This document shows, one piece after another, positions 5,474 to 10,981 of a DNA stretch of 12,439 nt. The notes beneath the pieces are model-generated. The model made no database searches. It had not been told where the DNA came from and saw nothing but the letters and a program-made list of their open reading frames with translations. Both the position numbers and the translations under genes were made by a program. This stretch comes from Candidatus Nomurabacteria bacterium (GTDB lineage Bacteria; Patescibacteriota; Minisyncoccia; Phycocordibacterales; UBA9973): the NCBI GenBank assembly GCA_003157195.1, contig PMIU01000029.1, positions 1 to 12,439 on the forward strand. The letters run 5' to 3'. How positions within the stretch are numbered: the first letter of the stretch is position 1; every line of letters begins with the position of its first letter.

Positions 5474-7690
5474 TTATTCAAAATGAAATTCTCCGGCTTT
5501 TTGGTGGACTTTTTGTTTTAGGAGGGGATATTTGGTGAGCTCAGGGTCCTTTTCTATTATAGTAATCGCTTCGATTCGGGCGGCTTCCACCATTTTTATA
5601 TTTTTTATCGCTTCCATGCCGAGGTCGGTAATGCCCCATTGCTTGGTTCCACCGAGGCCACCTGAGCCACGGAGGACAAGGTCCAGCTCGGCTAATTCAA
5701 AACCATTTTTAGCTGTTTTCAATGCTTTTAATCTTTCTATTGTCTTATCGCTTTTAGCATCAGCGAAAATGTAACAATAGGCTTGATGTGTGCTCCTTAT
5801 TACGCGACCGCGGAGTTGGTGAAGTTGGGCTAGTCCAAAGCGTTCTGCACCTTCGATAATAATGACGGTGGCATTGGGCACATTTACGCCGACTTCCACC
5901 ACGGACGTGGCGCAGAGAATTTGTATTTTCCCCGCGGAAAAATCTGCCATAACTTTATCTTTTTTCTCTTTGCTCATTTGGCTATGCAAGACGCCTATTT
6001 CGTATTCTTGGAATACTGTTTGTTTCAAAATTTTGGCTTCAGCCACTGCCGACTTTACATTCAGAGCCATTTCTTTTTCCGGATCAGGTTCATTTATCCT
6101 AGGACAAATTACATACAACTGCCTGCCCGCCCGAAGCTCCAATTTTATTTTTTCATAAGTTTCTTCGCGTTTGTTTGGAGTAATGATTTCCGTAATTATT
6201 TGTTTACGTCCGGCTGGCATTTCATCCAGCAATGATAAATCCAAGTCGCCATAAATAGTGAGCGCGAGTGTGCGGGGGATAGGCGTAGCCGTCATTGAAA
6301 GCAAGTGCGGAGCAATATTGTCTTTTCTTACCAACTTTCTTCTTTGGGCGGTGCCGAAACGATGTTGCTCATCTATCACCACCAAAGCCAAATTTTTAAA
6401 TTTTACACTTTTTTGAATAAGCGCATGTGTGCCGATTAAAATAGGGATTTCGCCATTGACCACCCATTTCAAAAGTTGCGCGCGGGAAATGGTCGTCCAG
6501 CCGTTCGGGTTTAACTTGGAGGGAAATTTCCGACAACCTGAACCGGTAATGAGCCCGATACTTAGAGGAAGACTTGCCCCGCCTTGGCGGGGTGAAAAAT
6601 ATTCTATGAATGATTCAAAATGTTGGGTGGCTAGTATTTCTGTCGGTGCCATATAAGCCACCTGCAAAGACCCCACCCCAACCCTCCCCGAAGGGAAGGG
6701 AGCCCTCTCCTTTGGAGAGGGTATGGGAGAGGTGGAAGTTACAACGTAAGCAGCCGTAGCAGCCACAGCTGTTTTGCCGGATCCAACATCGCCTTCGAGC
6801 AGTCGAGACATAGGAAAATTTCTAGCCATGTCTGCTAAAATTGTATCAATCGATTTTTTCTGAGAATTTGTGGGTTCAAAAGGAAAACGTTTCAAGAAAT
6901 CTTGCACATCTTTTTGGGTAGGTTTAATTTGGAAGGATTTATTTTTTCGATATTCAAATTTATCATGTTGACGTTCCAGTTGAATGCAAAAAACTTCTTC
7001 AAAAGCGAACCTCTTACGGGCGCTCTCGGCGTCATCTTTGTTTTTTGGTTTATGAATCCAGACTAGCGCAGTTTTTATGGTAGGCAAGTGATATTTTTTC
7101 AAAATATCACCCGGAATGTAGTCAATAACGTTATCCAGAGTTTTTTCTTTGAATATTTTATCTATCGCATGATAAAACCATTTAGAAGTAATCCCCTTGG
7201 TTTCTGCATAAATGGGATACGAAAAGCCTGCATTTCCTGTAACACTTTTTTTAAATAACGTTTCGTGCATATCGATAGGCATATCGGGTATTTTTTCGAA
7301 TTCCGGATTAGCTAAATAAATGCCGTTTTTACTCTGTGTGACTTTGCCGGTTAATTTAACATTCTCGCCATTATGAATCATTTTGGCCAGGTAGGCCTGG
7401 TTGAACCAGGTGATCTTTATTTTTCCCGACAAATCTTCAATCTCACCTTCAGCCATTGGAATTTTCGAACGAAAGGCCTTTTTAGTTTTTAATTTTGATA
7501 CCTTGCCGTAAACCGTGGCCATATCTCCCGCCACCAATTCTGAAATCTTTTTTACCTCACTTATGTCGCTGTAACGAACGGGGAAGTGATTGAGTAAATC
7601 TGCCACGGAGAAAAGGTTGAGCTTGCGTAAGGCTCTTTTCTGGTTTTCGTCCAGGCGAAATTTTACCTCCAATTTATCATGAAGTTCCAC
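5474..7690 (-). CDS. recG: ATP-dependent DNA helicase RecG, with in-frame palindromic insertions
   Basis: Branch-migrating superfamily-2 helicase that remodels stalled forks and recombination intermediates. An OB-fold wedge domain occupies the N-terminal part, followed by helicase motifs: GDVGSGKT (about 298-306), APTEILA, DEQHRFG (DExH box), TATPIPRT, and the GAERFGLAQLHQLRGRV region. At 738 residues it is longer than a usual 680-700. Extra residues occur at three places compared with E. coli RecG as I remember it: about 20 between motifs I and Ia, about 6 after motif Ia, and about 13 before GTHALIQ. The first two coincide with perfect DNA hairpins. The start is GTG at 7690, exactly seven bases past a TATAAT, implying a leaderless message; the nearby ATG at 7680 is out of frame. 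The helicase motifs are intact, so function is probably kept. Confidence 0.95.
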   Translation of the reverse strand: MELHDKLEVKFRLDENQKRALRKLNLFSVADLLNHFPVRYSDISEVKKISELVAGDMATVYGKVSKLKTKKAFRSKIPMAEGEIEDLSGKIKITWFNQAYLAKMIHNGENVKLTGKVTQSKNGIYLANPEFEKIPDMPIDMHETLFKKSVTGNAGFSYPIYAETKGITSKWFYHAIDKIFKEKTLDNVIDYIPGDILKKYHLPTIKTALVWIHKPKNKDDAESARKRFAFEEVFCIQLERQHDKFEYRKNKSFQIKPTQKDVQDFLKRFPFEPTNSQKKSIDTILADMARNFPMSRLLEGDVGSGKTAVAATAAYVVTSTSPIPSPKERAPFPSGRVGVGSLQVAYMAPTEILATQHFESFIEYFSPRQGGASLPLSIGLITGSGCRKFPSKLNPNGWTTISRAQLLKWVVNGEIPILIGTHALIQKSVKFKNLALVVIDEQHRFGTAQRRKLVRKDNIAPHLLSMTATPIPRTLALTIYGDLDLSLLDEMPAGRKQIITEIITPNKREETYEKIKLELRAGRQLYVICPRINEPDPEKEMALNVKSAVAEAKILKQTVFQEYEIGVLHSQMSKEKKDKVMADFSAGKIQILCATSVVEVGVNVPNATVIIIEGAERFGLAQLHQLRGRVIRSTHQAYCYIFADAKSDKTIERLKALKTAKNGFELAELDLVLRGSGGLGGTKQWGITDLGMEAIKNIKMVEAARIEAITIIEKDPELTKYPLLKQKVHQKAGEFHFE
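6577..6592. repeat. Short palindrome inside recG (in-frame insertion 2)
   Basis: CCCCGCC and GGCGGGG form a perfect 7-bp stem with a TT centre. It encodes the extra SPRQGGAS residues just after motif Ia, where the local alignment to ordinary RecG has about six surplus residues. Its GC content is far above the surrounding gene. It may be a REP-like or CPR small palindromic element. Confidence 0.6.
6667..6737. repeat. Palindromic repeat-like element inserted in frame in recG (insertion 1)
   Basis: Two adjacent hairpins are visible: CCCTCTCC/GGAGAGGG (6703-6710 with 6714-6721, loop TTT) and CCCT-CCC/GGG-AGGG (6682-6689 with 6693-6700, one mismatch). Flanking CCCCACCCC and GGGAGAGGTGG can partly pair to close both, giving a small cloverleaf. 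The stretch encodes a proline/serine/glycine-rich loop (SPIPSPKERAPFPSGRVG) between helicase motifs I and Ia, absent from ordinary RecG. It behaves like the in-frame palindromic elements known from Rickettsia (RPE), though family identity is unknown. Confidence 0.7.
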
Positions 7691-7696
7691 TCACGA

Positions 7697-7702
7697 ATTA
7701 TA
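7697..7702 (-). promoter_or_regulatory. -10 element of the recG promoter, exactly leaderless
   Basis: On the minus strand TATAAT spans 7702-7697, placing the expected first transcribed base at 7690, the G of the GTG start. The -35 region is poor. No Shine-Dalgarno can exist in such a transcript. Confidence 0.55.
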
Positions 7703-7720
7703 ATGTTTTTGCCCATTATA

Positions 7721-7729
7721 TGCTACAAT
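7721..7729 (+). promoter_or_regulatory. Extended -10 of the 7736 gene, exactly leaderless
   Basis: TGCTACAAT carries an extended TGn and the -10 TACAAT (7724-7729). The predicted first base is 7736, the A of the ATG. It lies back to back with the recG -10, with fewer than 25 bp between the two elements. Confidence 0.55.
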
Positions 7730-7735
7730 ACACAG

Positions 7736-7987
7736 ATGGATACATCGTCACAATCACAAGTTTTCTTTTTTATATCTTCGGTCGGTTTTGTTTTTTTGTG
7801 GATATTGGTCGCAATCTTTTTATTCTATCTCATTCGCGCGATGAGTACCTTTTCCAGAATCGTGGACAGGATAGAAAAAGATATGAATAACATAAGCGAT
7901 ACAACTAAGGATTTATTTGAAGACTTAAGAGACAGTAAAGTATTTAATTTTCTCTTTGGGAAAAAGAGAAAGAGTCGAAGAGATTAA
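7736..7987 (+). CDS. Small membrane-anchored helical protein, unknown function
   Basis: An 83-residue protein. One membrane segment covers about residues 9-33 (FFFISSVGFVFLWILVAIFLFYLI), followed by a soluble tail with a probable amphipathic helix (about 36-66, RIVDRIEKDMNNISDTTKDLFEDLRD) and a basic C-terminus (KKRKSRRD). The layout recalls DUF948-type or general CPR anchored coiled-coil proteins, but I cannot place it in a family. The frame is open farther upstream, to an ATG at 7679, but 7736 is chosen because a -10 lies exactly seven bases before it and because the longer form would overlap recG. It is followed by another small anchored protein, and the two may act together at the cell envelope; this is inference. 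Confidence 0.75.
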   Translation: MDTSSQSQVFFFISSVGFVFLWILVAIFLFYLIRAMSTFSRIVDRIEKDMNNISDTTKDLFEDLRDSKVFNFLFGKKRKSRRD

Positions 7988-8050
7988 TAATTAATAAAAT
8001 TAGCGTCGCGCTTTAATGGACGATTGCGCGGCATGATTTCGTAAAATCAT

Positions 8051-8416
8051 ATGCAGAAAAAAAATAATAAAAAAGGAATGTCGGGTGGAGAAAAAATGGC
8101 GATAGCCGGAGGCATGGCAGCCTTGGCTGGGGGAGCGTACTACTTACTCGGGCCCAAAGCAAAGGCGCATCAAAAGAAAGCTTCAGCTTTGATGGTCAAA
8201 ATAAAAAAAGAAGTTACAGTTGAAATGAAGAAAGCCAAAGAAGTCAGCACACCTCTTTACCATAAGGCAGTGGATGCGATAGCGGAAAATTACGCCGAGC
8301 AATACAAAATGCACGAAGGGGACATAAAAGCGATAGCCAAGAAATTAAAAGGTGAATGGAAAAGTATTTCCAAAAAAGTAACTAAAAAGCCCGTTTCAAA
8401 AAAGAAAAGAGGATAA
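8051..8416 (+). CDS. Small lysine-rich membrane-anchored protein (YtxH-like style), unknown function
   Basis: A 121-residue protein with a short N-terminal basic stretch, a glycine/alanine-rich membrane segment at about 16-35 (MAIAGGMAALAGGAYYLLG), then a long lysine-rich helical tail (KIKKEVTVEMKKAKEV...) and a basic C-terminus ending KKKRG. The architecture resembles YtxH-type proteins, but this is a resemblance in layout only. The start at 8051 has no Shine-Dalgarno; TAAAAT at 8042-8047 is a -10 candidate but sits too close for a standard start. The next in-frame ATG, 27 bases on, is an alternative. The gene follows the 7736 gene by 63 bases. The extreme lysine content suggests nucleic-acid or acidic-surface contact, which is inferred. 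Confidence 0.72.
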   Translation: MQKKNNKKGMSGGEKMAIAGGMAALAGGAYYLLGPKAKAHQKKASALMVKIKKEVTVEMKKAKEVSTPLYHKAVDAIAENYAEQYKMHEGDIKAIAKKLKGEWKSISKKVTKKPVSKKKRG

Positions 8417-8447
8417 AACTCTCCACAAAACCACACCGCGCCTATAT

Positions 8448-8476
8448 TTTACACATTATTGATAATGTGTTATATT
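8448..8476 (+). promoter_or_regulatory. Sigma-70-type promoter of the 8494/8648 unit
   Basis: TTTACA (8448-8453) and TATATT (8471-8476) are separated by exactly 17 bp. The predicted start is near 8483, leaving about 11 bases with GAGGTG before the micro-ORF ATG at 8494. The spacer is filled by a perfect palindrome (separate entry). Confidence 0.65.
8451..8470. promoter_or_regulatory. Palindromic operator candidate within the promoter spacer
   Basis: ACACATTAT and ATAATGTGT are perfect inverted 9-bp arms around a TG centre. The palindrome covers the end of the -35 and the entire spacer, where a dimeric repressor or a MerR-type activator would act. The regulator is not identifiable; no regulator gene lies next to it in the window. 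Confidence 0.6.
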
Positions 8477-8493
8477 GGTAGCGAGGTGCACAA

Positions 8494-8574
8494 ATGCGAA
8501 AACGCGGAATCGCGCTATGCGTGGTGTCGTTTATCGCCGCTTTTGTTCTGGTGGTGACACACATCACACATTGA
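8494..8574 (+). CDS. 26-residue single-span membrane micro-protein or leader peptide
   Basis: The ORF starts with ATG after GAGGTG (8483-8488), a usable Shine-Dalgarno five bases before the start. It encodes a basic N-terminus (MRKRG), a hydrophobic stretch (IALCVVSFIAAFVLVV) long enough for one membrane span, and a short tail THITH, then TGA. Promoter, ribosome site and a sensible membrane peptide together argue that it is real. It lies 73 bases upstream of a membrane-anchored protein, separated by strong RNA hairpins, so it could be a functional small membrane protein, a toxin-like peptide, or a leader peptide controlling the downstream gene. No sequence family was recognised. Confidence 0.55.
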   Translation: MRKRGIALCVVSFIAAFVLVVTHITH

Positions 8575-8623
8575 GAGGGCTTAGCGCACCCTCACGTGGC
8601 GTAGGGGACCAACCTCTGCGCCA
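8575..8623 (+). promoter_or_regulatory. Two RNA hairpins in the leader of the 8648 gene
   Basis: GAGGG (8575-8579) pairs with CCCTC (8589-8593). An 11-bp stem at 8597-8607 with 8613-8623 is continuous if two G-T wobbles are counted, with loop ACCAA. An alternative helix CCCT (8589-8592) with AGGG (8603-8606) would exclude both. This lies right after the micro-ORF stop and just before the ribosome site, so attenuation or translational control is possible. Confidence 0.5.
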
Positions 8624-8632
8624 TTGTTATGA

Positions 8633-8638
8633 AAGGAG
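8633..8638 (+). promoter_or_regulatory. Strong Shine-Dalgarno of the 8648 gene
   Basis: AAGGAG lies nine bases before the ATG. It is one of the few strong ribosome sites in a window where most genes lack one, and it fixes the start at 8648. Confidence 0.8.
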
Positions 8639-8647
8639 AAAGTTTTT

Positions 8648-9223
8648 ATGCCGTGGGATATTAGGAAGTTGAGTTGGTGGGGTTGGTTAAGAAAGCTTAT
8701 TCCCTTCACCAACAAGGAGTTGTTTTGGGGAGGGGCGGCGGCGTTGGCAGGGCTTGTGTTAGCGCTGACGTTAGTCCATTTCGGGGTGATTGGGCACAAG
8801 CAACCCAAACAACAGGTAGTTCCGTTGCCGATTCCGACCCCGACAACTGTGGTCGACGGATTCAAGACGAAGCCAGGGTACTTCGGTACTCAATACTACG
8901 TCGTTTCCGTTCACTCAGAGACGGTGCAGGACGGCCAGATGTTCTTTCGGCCGTTGGGTAATTGCCCGAACTTCATGGTTGTGAACTTGACCCTCCCTGT
9001 TGAGGACACAACAGGCCTTCGCGAAAAGTTAGCGAAGGTATATGGAGTGAATGGGGTAGACGGGGTGGAAATGCATTGGTATACGGTTGTCATTCACCGT
9101 CCATGTCTCCCGCTCCGCGAACCTTTCCCGTCAGGTGTGCACCAACCCTGGCCGTGGGATAGGGTTTGGGAAAATGTCGCTCCAGTACTGTCGGAGTACT
9201 TTGACCCAAAAAAGAAAAAGTAA
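8648..9223 (+). CDS. Membrane-anchored protein with soluble C-terminal domain, unknown function
   Basis: A 191-residue protein. The N-terminus is tryptophan-rich and basic (residues 3-23), followed by one membrane span at about 25-47 (LFWGGAAALAGLVLALTLVHFG), a proline/glutamine linker (51-70) and a folded-looking domain (about 75-185) with two cysteines (C106, C153). The portion LREKLAKVYGVNGVDGVEMHWYTVVIH...WDRVWENVAPVL vaguely recalls small alpha/beta domains such as the Nfu N-terminal domain or HMA-like folds, but the likeness is weak and no function is claimed. The topology suggests an anchor with an outside domain. Codon usage is richer in G and C than in neighbours. A strong Shine-Dalgarno precedes it and a strong terminator follows. 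It is probably cotranscribed with the 26-residue ORF and probably foreign to the core genome. Confidence 0.75.
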   Translation: MPWDIRKLSWWGWLRKLIPFTNKELFWGGAAALAGLVLALTLVHFGVIGHKQPKQQVVPLPIPTPTTVVDGFKTKPGYFGTQYYVVSVHSETVQDGQMFFRPLGNCPNFMVVNLTLPVEDTTGLREKLAKVYGVNGVDGVEMHWYTVVIHRPCLPLREPFPSGVHQPWPWDRVWENVAPVLSEYFDPKKKK

Positions 9224-9266
9224 TATCGCTCGCGCCGCCAACGACGCTAGAGCATCGCCTAATAAA

Positions 9267-9338
9267 AAACAGGCATCGTCGCCTGCGAAAGCCGCGCTTT
9301 CTCAGGCGACTTTCTGTTTCTAGTTTATTTTTTTTCTT
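9267..9338 (+). terminator. Strong intrinsic terminator of the 8648 gene
   Basis: GTCGCCTG (9278-9285) pairs with CAGGCGAC (9303-9310), continued after one mismatch by GAAAGC/GCTTTC around a CGC loop. AAACAG (9267-9272) can further pair with CTGTTT (9314-9319). A T-rich tail with a run of T's follows. Confidence 0.85.
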
Positions 9339-9350
9339 ATATCGGCGGAG

Positions 9351-9377
9351 AGTGTGGTATGAAGTTGGAACCACACT
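9351..9377. repeat. Inverted repeat between two convergent terminators
   Basis: AGTGTGGT (9351-9358) and ACCACACT (9370-9377) are perfect 8-bp arms around an 11-base loop. It lies between the terminators of the two convergent genes and has no T-tract on the plus strand. Role unknown. Confidence 0.6.
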
Positions 9378-9385
9378 AGCTAAAT

Positions 9386-9432
9386 TATAACAGAAAACCC
9401 ACCAGACGGAATGAGTTTCCTGTCGGTGGGTT
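9386..9432 (-). terminator. Strong intrinsic terminator of the 9444-9842 minus-strand gene
   Basis: AACCCACC (9396-9403) pairs with GGTGGGTT (9425-9432). The helix continues with GAC/GTC and GGAA/TTCC around loop TGAGT, 15 pairs in all with two single-base bulges. On the minus strand it is followed by TTTTCTGTTATAATT. Confidence 0.82.
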
Positions 9433-9443
9433 GTTGATCTGAT

Positions 9444-9842
9444 CTAGTGAAAGGTGAATCGAAGGTTGGCACCTCCGGCAAATGCGTGAGTGGCCGTGGC
9501 AATTGCTGGCGCCAACCACCAGAGCTTCCGTATGGCTGGGTTCGGGTTTTTTTTCGCCCGATACGCAAGCCATAGAGTTCCTGCGTCCATTCCGCCAATA
9601 AAGGCATAAGTTGCTGGTCGGCCAGCATTGACGAATGGTCTCATTATCGGGTTGCCCTCGTGGACACCGGGGTTCTTGATTGCCGAAAAGGTAGTTTCCA
9701 TGTCAAAGATGGATGCGGCTACCATAGAGGTGGAAATGGCCACAAACTTGGCGTCTATGACCCTTCTGTTCTCTTTGGCATCTTGAGCCGATGCCGAGAG
9801 AGAGAGAGCCAACAACGACAGCAAAATAACGAGTTTTTTCAT
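9444..9842 (-). CDS. Small protein with signal peptide and hydrophobic segments (DUF5658-like style), unknown function
   Basis: A 132-residue protein starting at the ATG at 9842, seven bases after GAAGGAG (9856-9850). A longer in-frame ATG at 9884 exists but lacks such a site and would put a charged stretch before the signal peptide. Residues 1-19 are a typical signal peptide (MKKLVILLSLLALSLSASA) with cleavage expected before Q20. Hydrophobic segments follow at about 33-46, 76-94 and 106-123. The motif D47-METT plus HEGNP (61-65) resembles the small membrane proteins grouped as DUF5658; this is a weak resemblance. It has its own consensus promoter and strong terminator, is richer in GC than the AT-rich neighbours, and is likely acquired. 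Confidence 0.75.
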   Translation of the reverse strand: MKKLVILLSLLALSLSASAQDAKENRRVIDAKFVAISTSMVAASIFDMETTFSAIKNPGVHEGNPIMRPFVNAGRPATYAFIGGMDAGTLWLAYRAKKNPNPAIRKLWWLAPAIATATHAFAGGANLRFTFH

Positions 9843-9900
9843 TACCTTTCTCCTTCTTGCGTACCATGCTCGCCAGCAAATCAAGGAACTTTACTACGGT

Positions 9901-9929
9901 ATTATACACCTCTTAATCTTTTCTGTCAA
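9901..9929 (-). promoter_or_regulatory. Perfect consensus sigma-70 promoter for the 9842 gene
   Basis: On the minus strand TTGACA (9929-9924), a 17-bp spacer and TATAAT (9906-9901) match the full sigma-70 consensus. The predicted start is near 9894, giving a leader of about 52 bases that contains the GAAGGAG ribosome site. Confidence 0.85.
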
Positions 9930-9937
9930 GCCCTATC

Positions 9938-9966
9938 TTGCTTTTTCCATAAAATCCTTGTAATAT
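9938..9966 (+). promoter_or_regulatory. Promoter of the 9979 gene
   Basis: TTGCTT (9938-9943) and TAATAT (9961-9966) are separated by 17 bp. The predicted start near 9973 leaves a six-base leader before ATG 9979. The promoter is divergent from the consensus promoter at 9901-9929. Confidence 0.55.
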
Positions 9967-9978
9967 AAGGACGCTTTT

Positions 9979-10911
9979 ATGGAAACCCTTATTTCACAAC
10001 TTGATCAGAAATATGCCCAATATCGCAAGAATTTAACCAGCGAAAGGCATATAGATTCAGACGATATGATTTTTGATAGTGCTTATGAGTATTTTTGTAT
10101 TACAGAAAAACAGCCAAAAATAAAAGAAATAATTGAAAATGACAAACAAGGTGTAATAAAAAAGAAACAGGAAATAATAAAACAAAACGAGTCGGTAGAT
10201 GTTCAAAATGAACTTATAAAAAAGGCTGAAACCCATTCCTTATCTTTTTATTATGGCGAAATTTTAAGAGATGTATATATTCCTATGAGTAAATATAAAA
10301 ATTCTGTGAAATTGCTTTCACCAAAAGAAATTATAGGTGATACTTCTCTTTTCCGAGAAAAATTTTTAAATGTGATGTTTTATATAACCAAAAAAATAAT
10401 ACAATTTTTTGGTGAAAGTTTTAGAAAAGATTTAGACATGCACCTTGCTTTACAAAAAGTTGTTTATAATTTTAGACAAAAGAAATATCCGATTTATATG
10501 GAACGAGTCCATACATTATTGATACCGCAATTATTAGAAATTCACACTCAAAAACCAGAACCTATTTTTGTTAAAAGTGAAAAACCAAAAAAAGAAATCA
10601 AAAAGATAGAAATTATTATTGATACACAGAAAGGCATTTACCGAGCAGATAAGTCCGATTTGTGCTATCCAATCAAAAGCCCATCGGGGCGTTTAGATTT
10701 AATTGTTCTTATTTCAAGAAAAAACAAAACTGGTCTTTCGGAATTAGTAAAAGAAACAATGCGAGATAACAGGACAATTAGAAAAGAAATAGACGAAATA
10801 AATTTGAATTTTAGAGAATTTCTTGATGTTGTTAATGATTTAATTTTTCATTTGCCTACATCGGGTTACTGTCTAAATAATGATAAATTTGAAATAAGGC
10901 TAGAATTATAA
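9979..10911 (+). CDS. Unknown 310-residue helical protein of the mobile-element region
   Basis: Not recognised. The protein is charged and lysine/glutamate/isoleucine-rich with no signal peptide or membrane span. The N-terminal part (about 1-100) looks helical with a coiled-coil-like KKKQEIIKQNESVDVQNELIKKAE stretch; this is followed by a mixed region rich in hydrophobics (about 105-190), a lysine-rich linker (about 195-208, KSEKPKKEIKKIE), and a C-terminal domain (about 209-310) that might be a winged-helix-like fold judged only from its alternating helix/strand pattern. Base composition is AT-rich, like the following Rep and recombinase genes, and unlike the block to its left. It ends in front of a strong terminator. 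A role in the element's replication, partition or regulation is possible but unproven. Confidence 0.65.
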   Translation: METLISQLDQKYAQYRKNLTSERHIDSDDMIFDSAYEYFCITEKQPKIKEIIENDKQGVIKKKQEIIKQNESVDVQNELIKKAETHSLSFYYGEILRDVYIPMSKYKNSVKLLSPKEIIGDTSLFREKFLNVMFYITKKIIQFFGESFRKDLDMHLALQKVVYNFRQKKYPIYMERVHTLLIPQLLEIHTQKPEPIFVKSEKPKKEIKKIEIIIDTQKGIYRADKSDLCYPIKSPSGRLDLIVLISRKNKTGLSELVKETMRDNRTIRKEIDEINLNFREFLDVVNDLIFHLPTSGYCLNNDKFEIRLEL

Positions 10912-10940
10912 CTTTTAGGGGGTGTTAGTAAGCCCATGTC

Positions 10941-10968
10941 AGAACCTAGAAAATAAGGTTCTTTTTTT
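10941..10968 (+). terminator. Intrinsic terminator after the 9979 gene
   Basis: AGAACCT (10941-10947) pairs with AGGTTCT (10956-10962) around an eight-base loop, directly followed by a run of T's. It is a textbook terminator 30 bases after the stop codon and separates this gene from the small genes downstream. Confidence 0.88.
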
Positions 10969-10981
10969 CGTTGAGGGTGCG

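Noticed and set aside
7679..7735. Longer start for the 7736 gene
   Set aside because: It would overlap recG and place the start before the -10 element that fits ATG 7736 exactly.
8451..8470. NrdR box
   Set aside because: ACAC...GTGT ends are similar, but the palindrome is 20 bp, not the 16 bp of NrdR boxes, and it is far from the reductase gene.
8581..8865. 94-residue minus-strand ORF over the micro-ORF leader and start of the 8648 gene
   Set aside because: It overlaps the well-supported plus-strand unit and has no promoter or ribosome site.
9396..9432. Integron attC site
   Set aside because: The imperfect hairpin lacks the required core sites, there is no integrase or cassette array, and a minus-strand T-tract makes it a terminator.
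9660..9968. 102-residue plus-strand ORF opposite the 9842 gene
   Set aside because: It is antisense to a gene with signal peptide, ribosome site, promoter and terminator, and has no such support itself.
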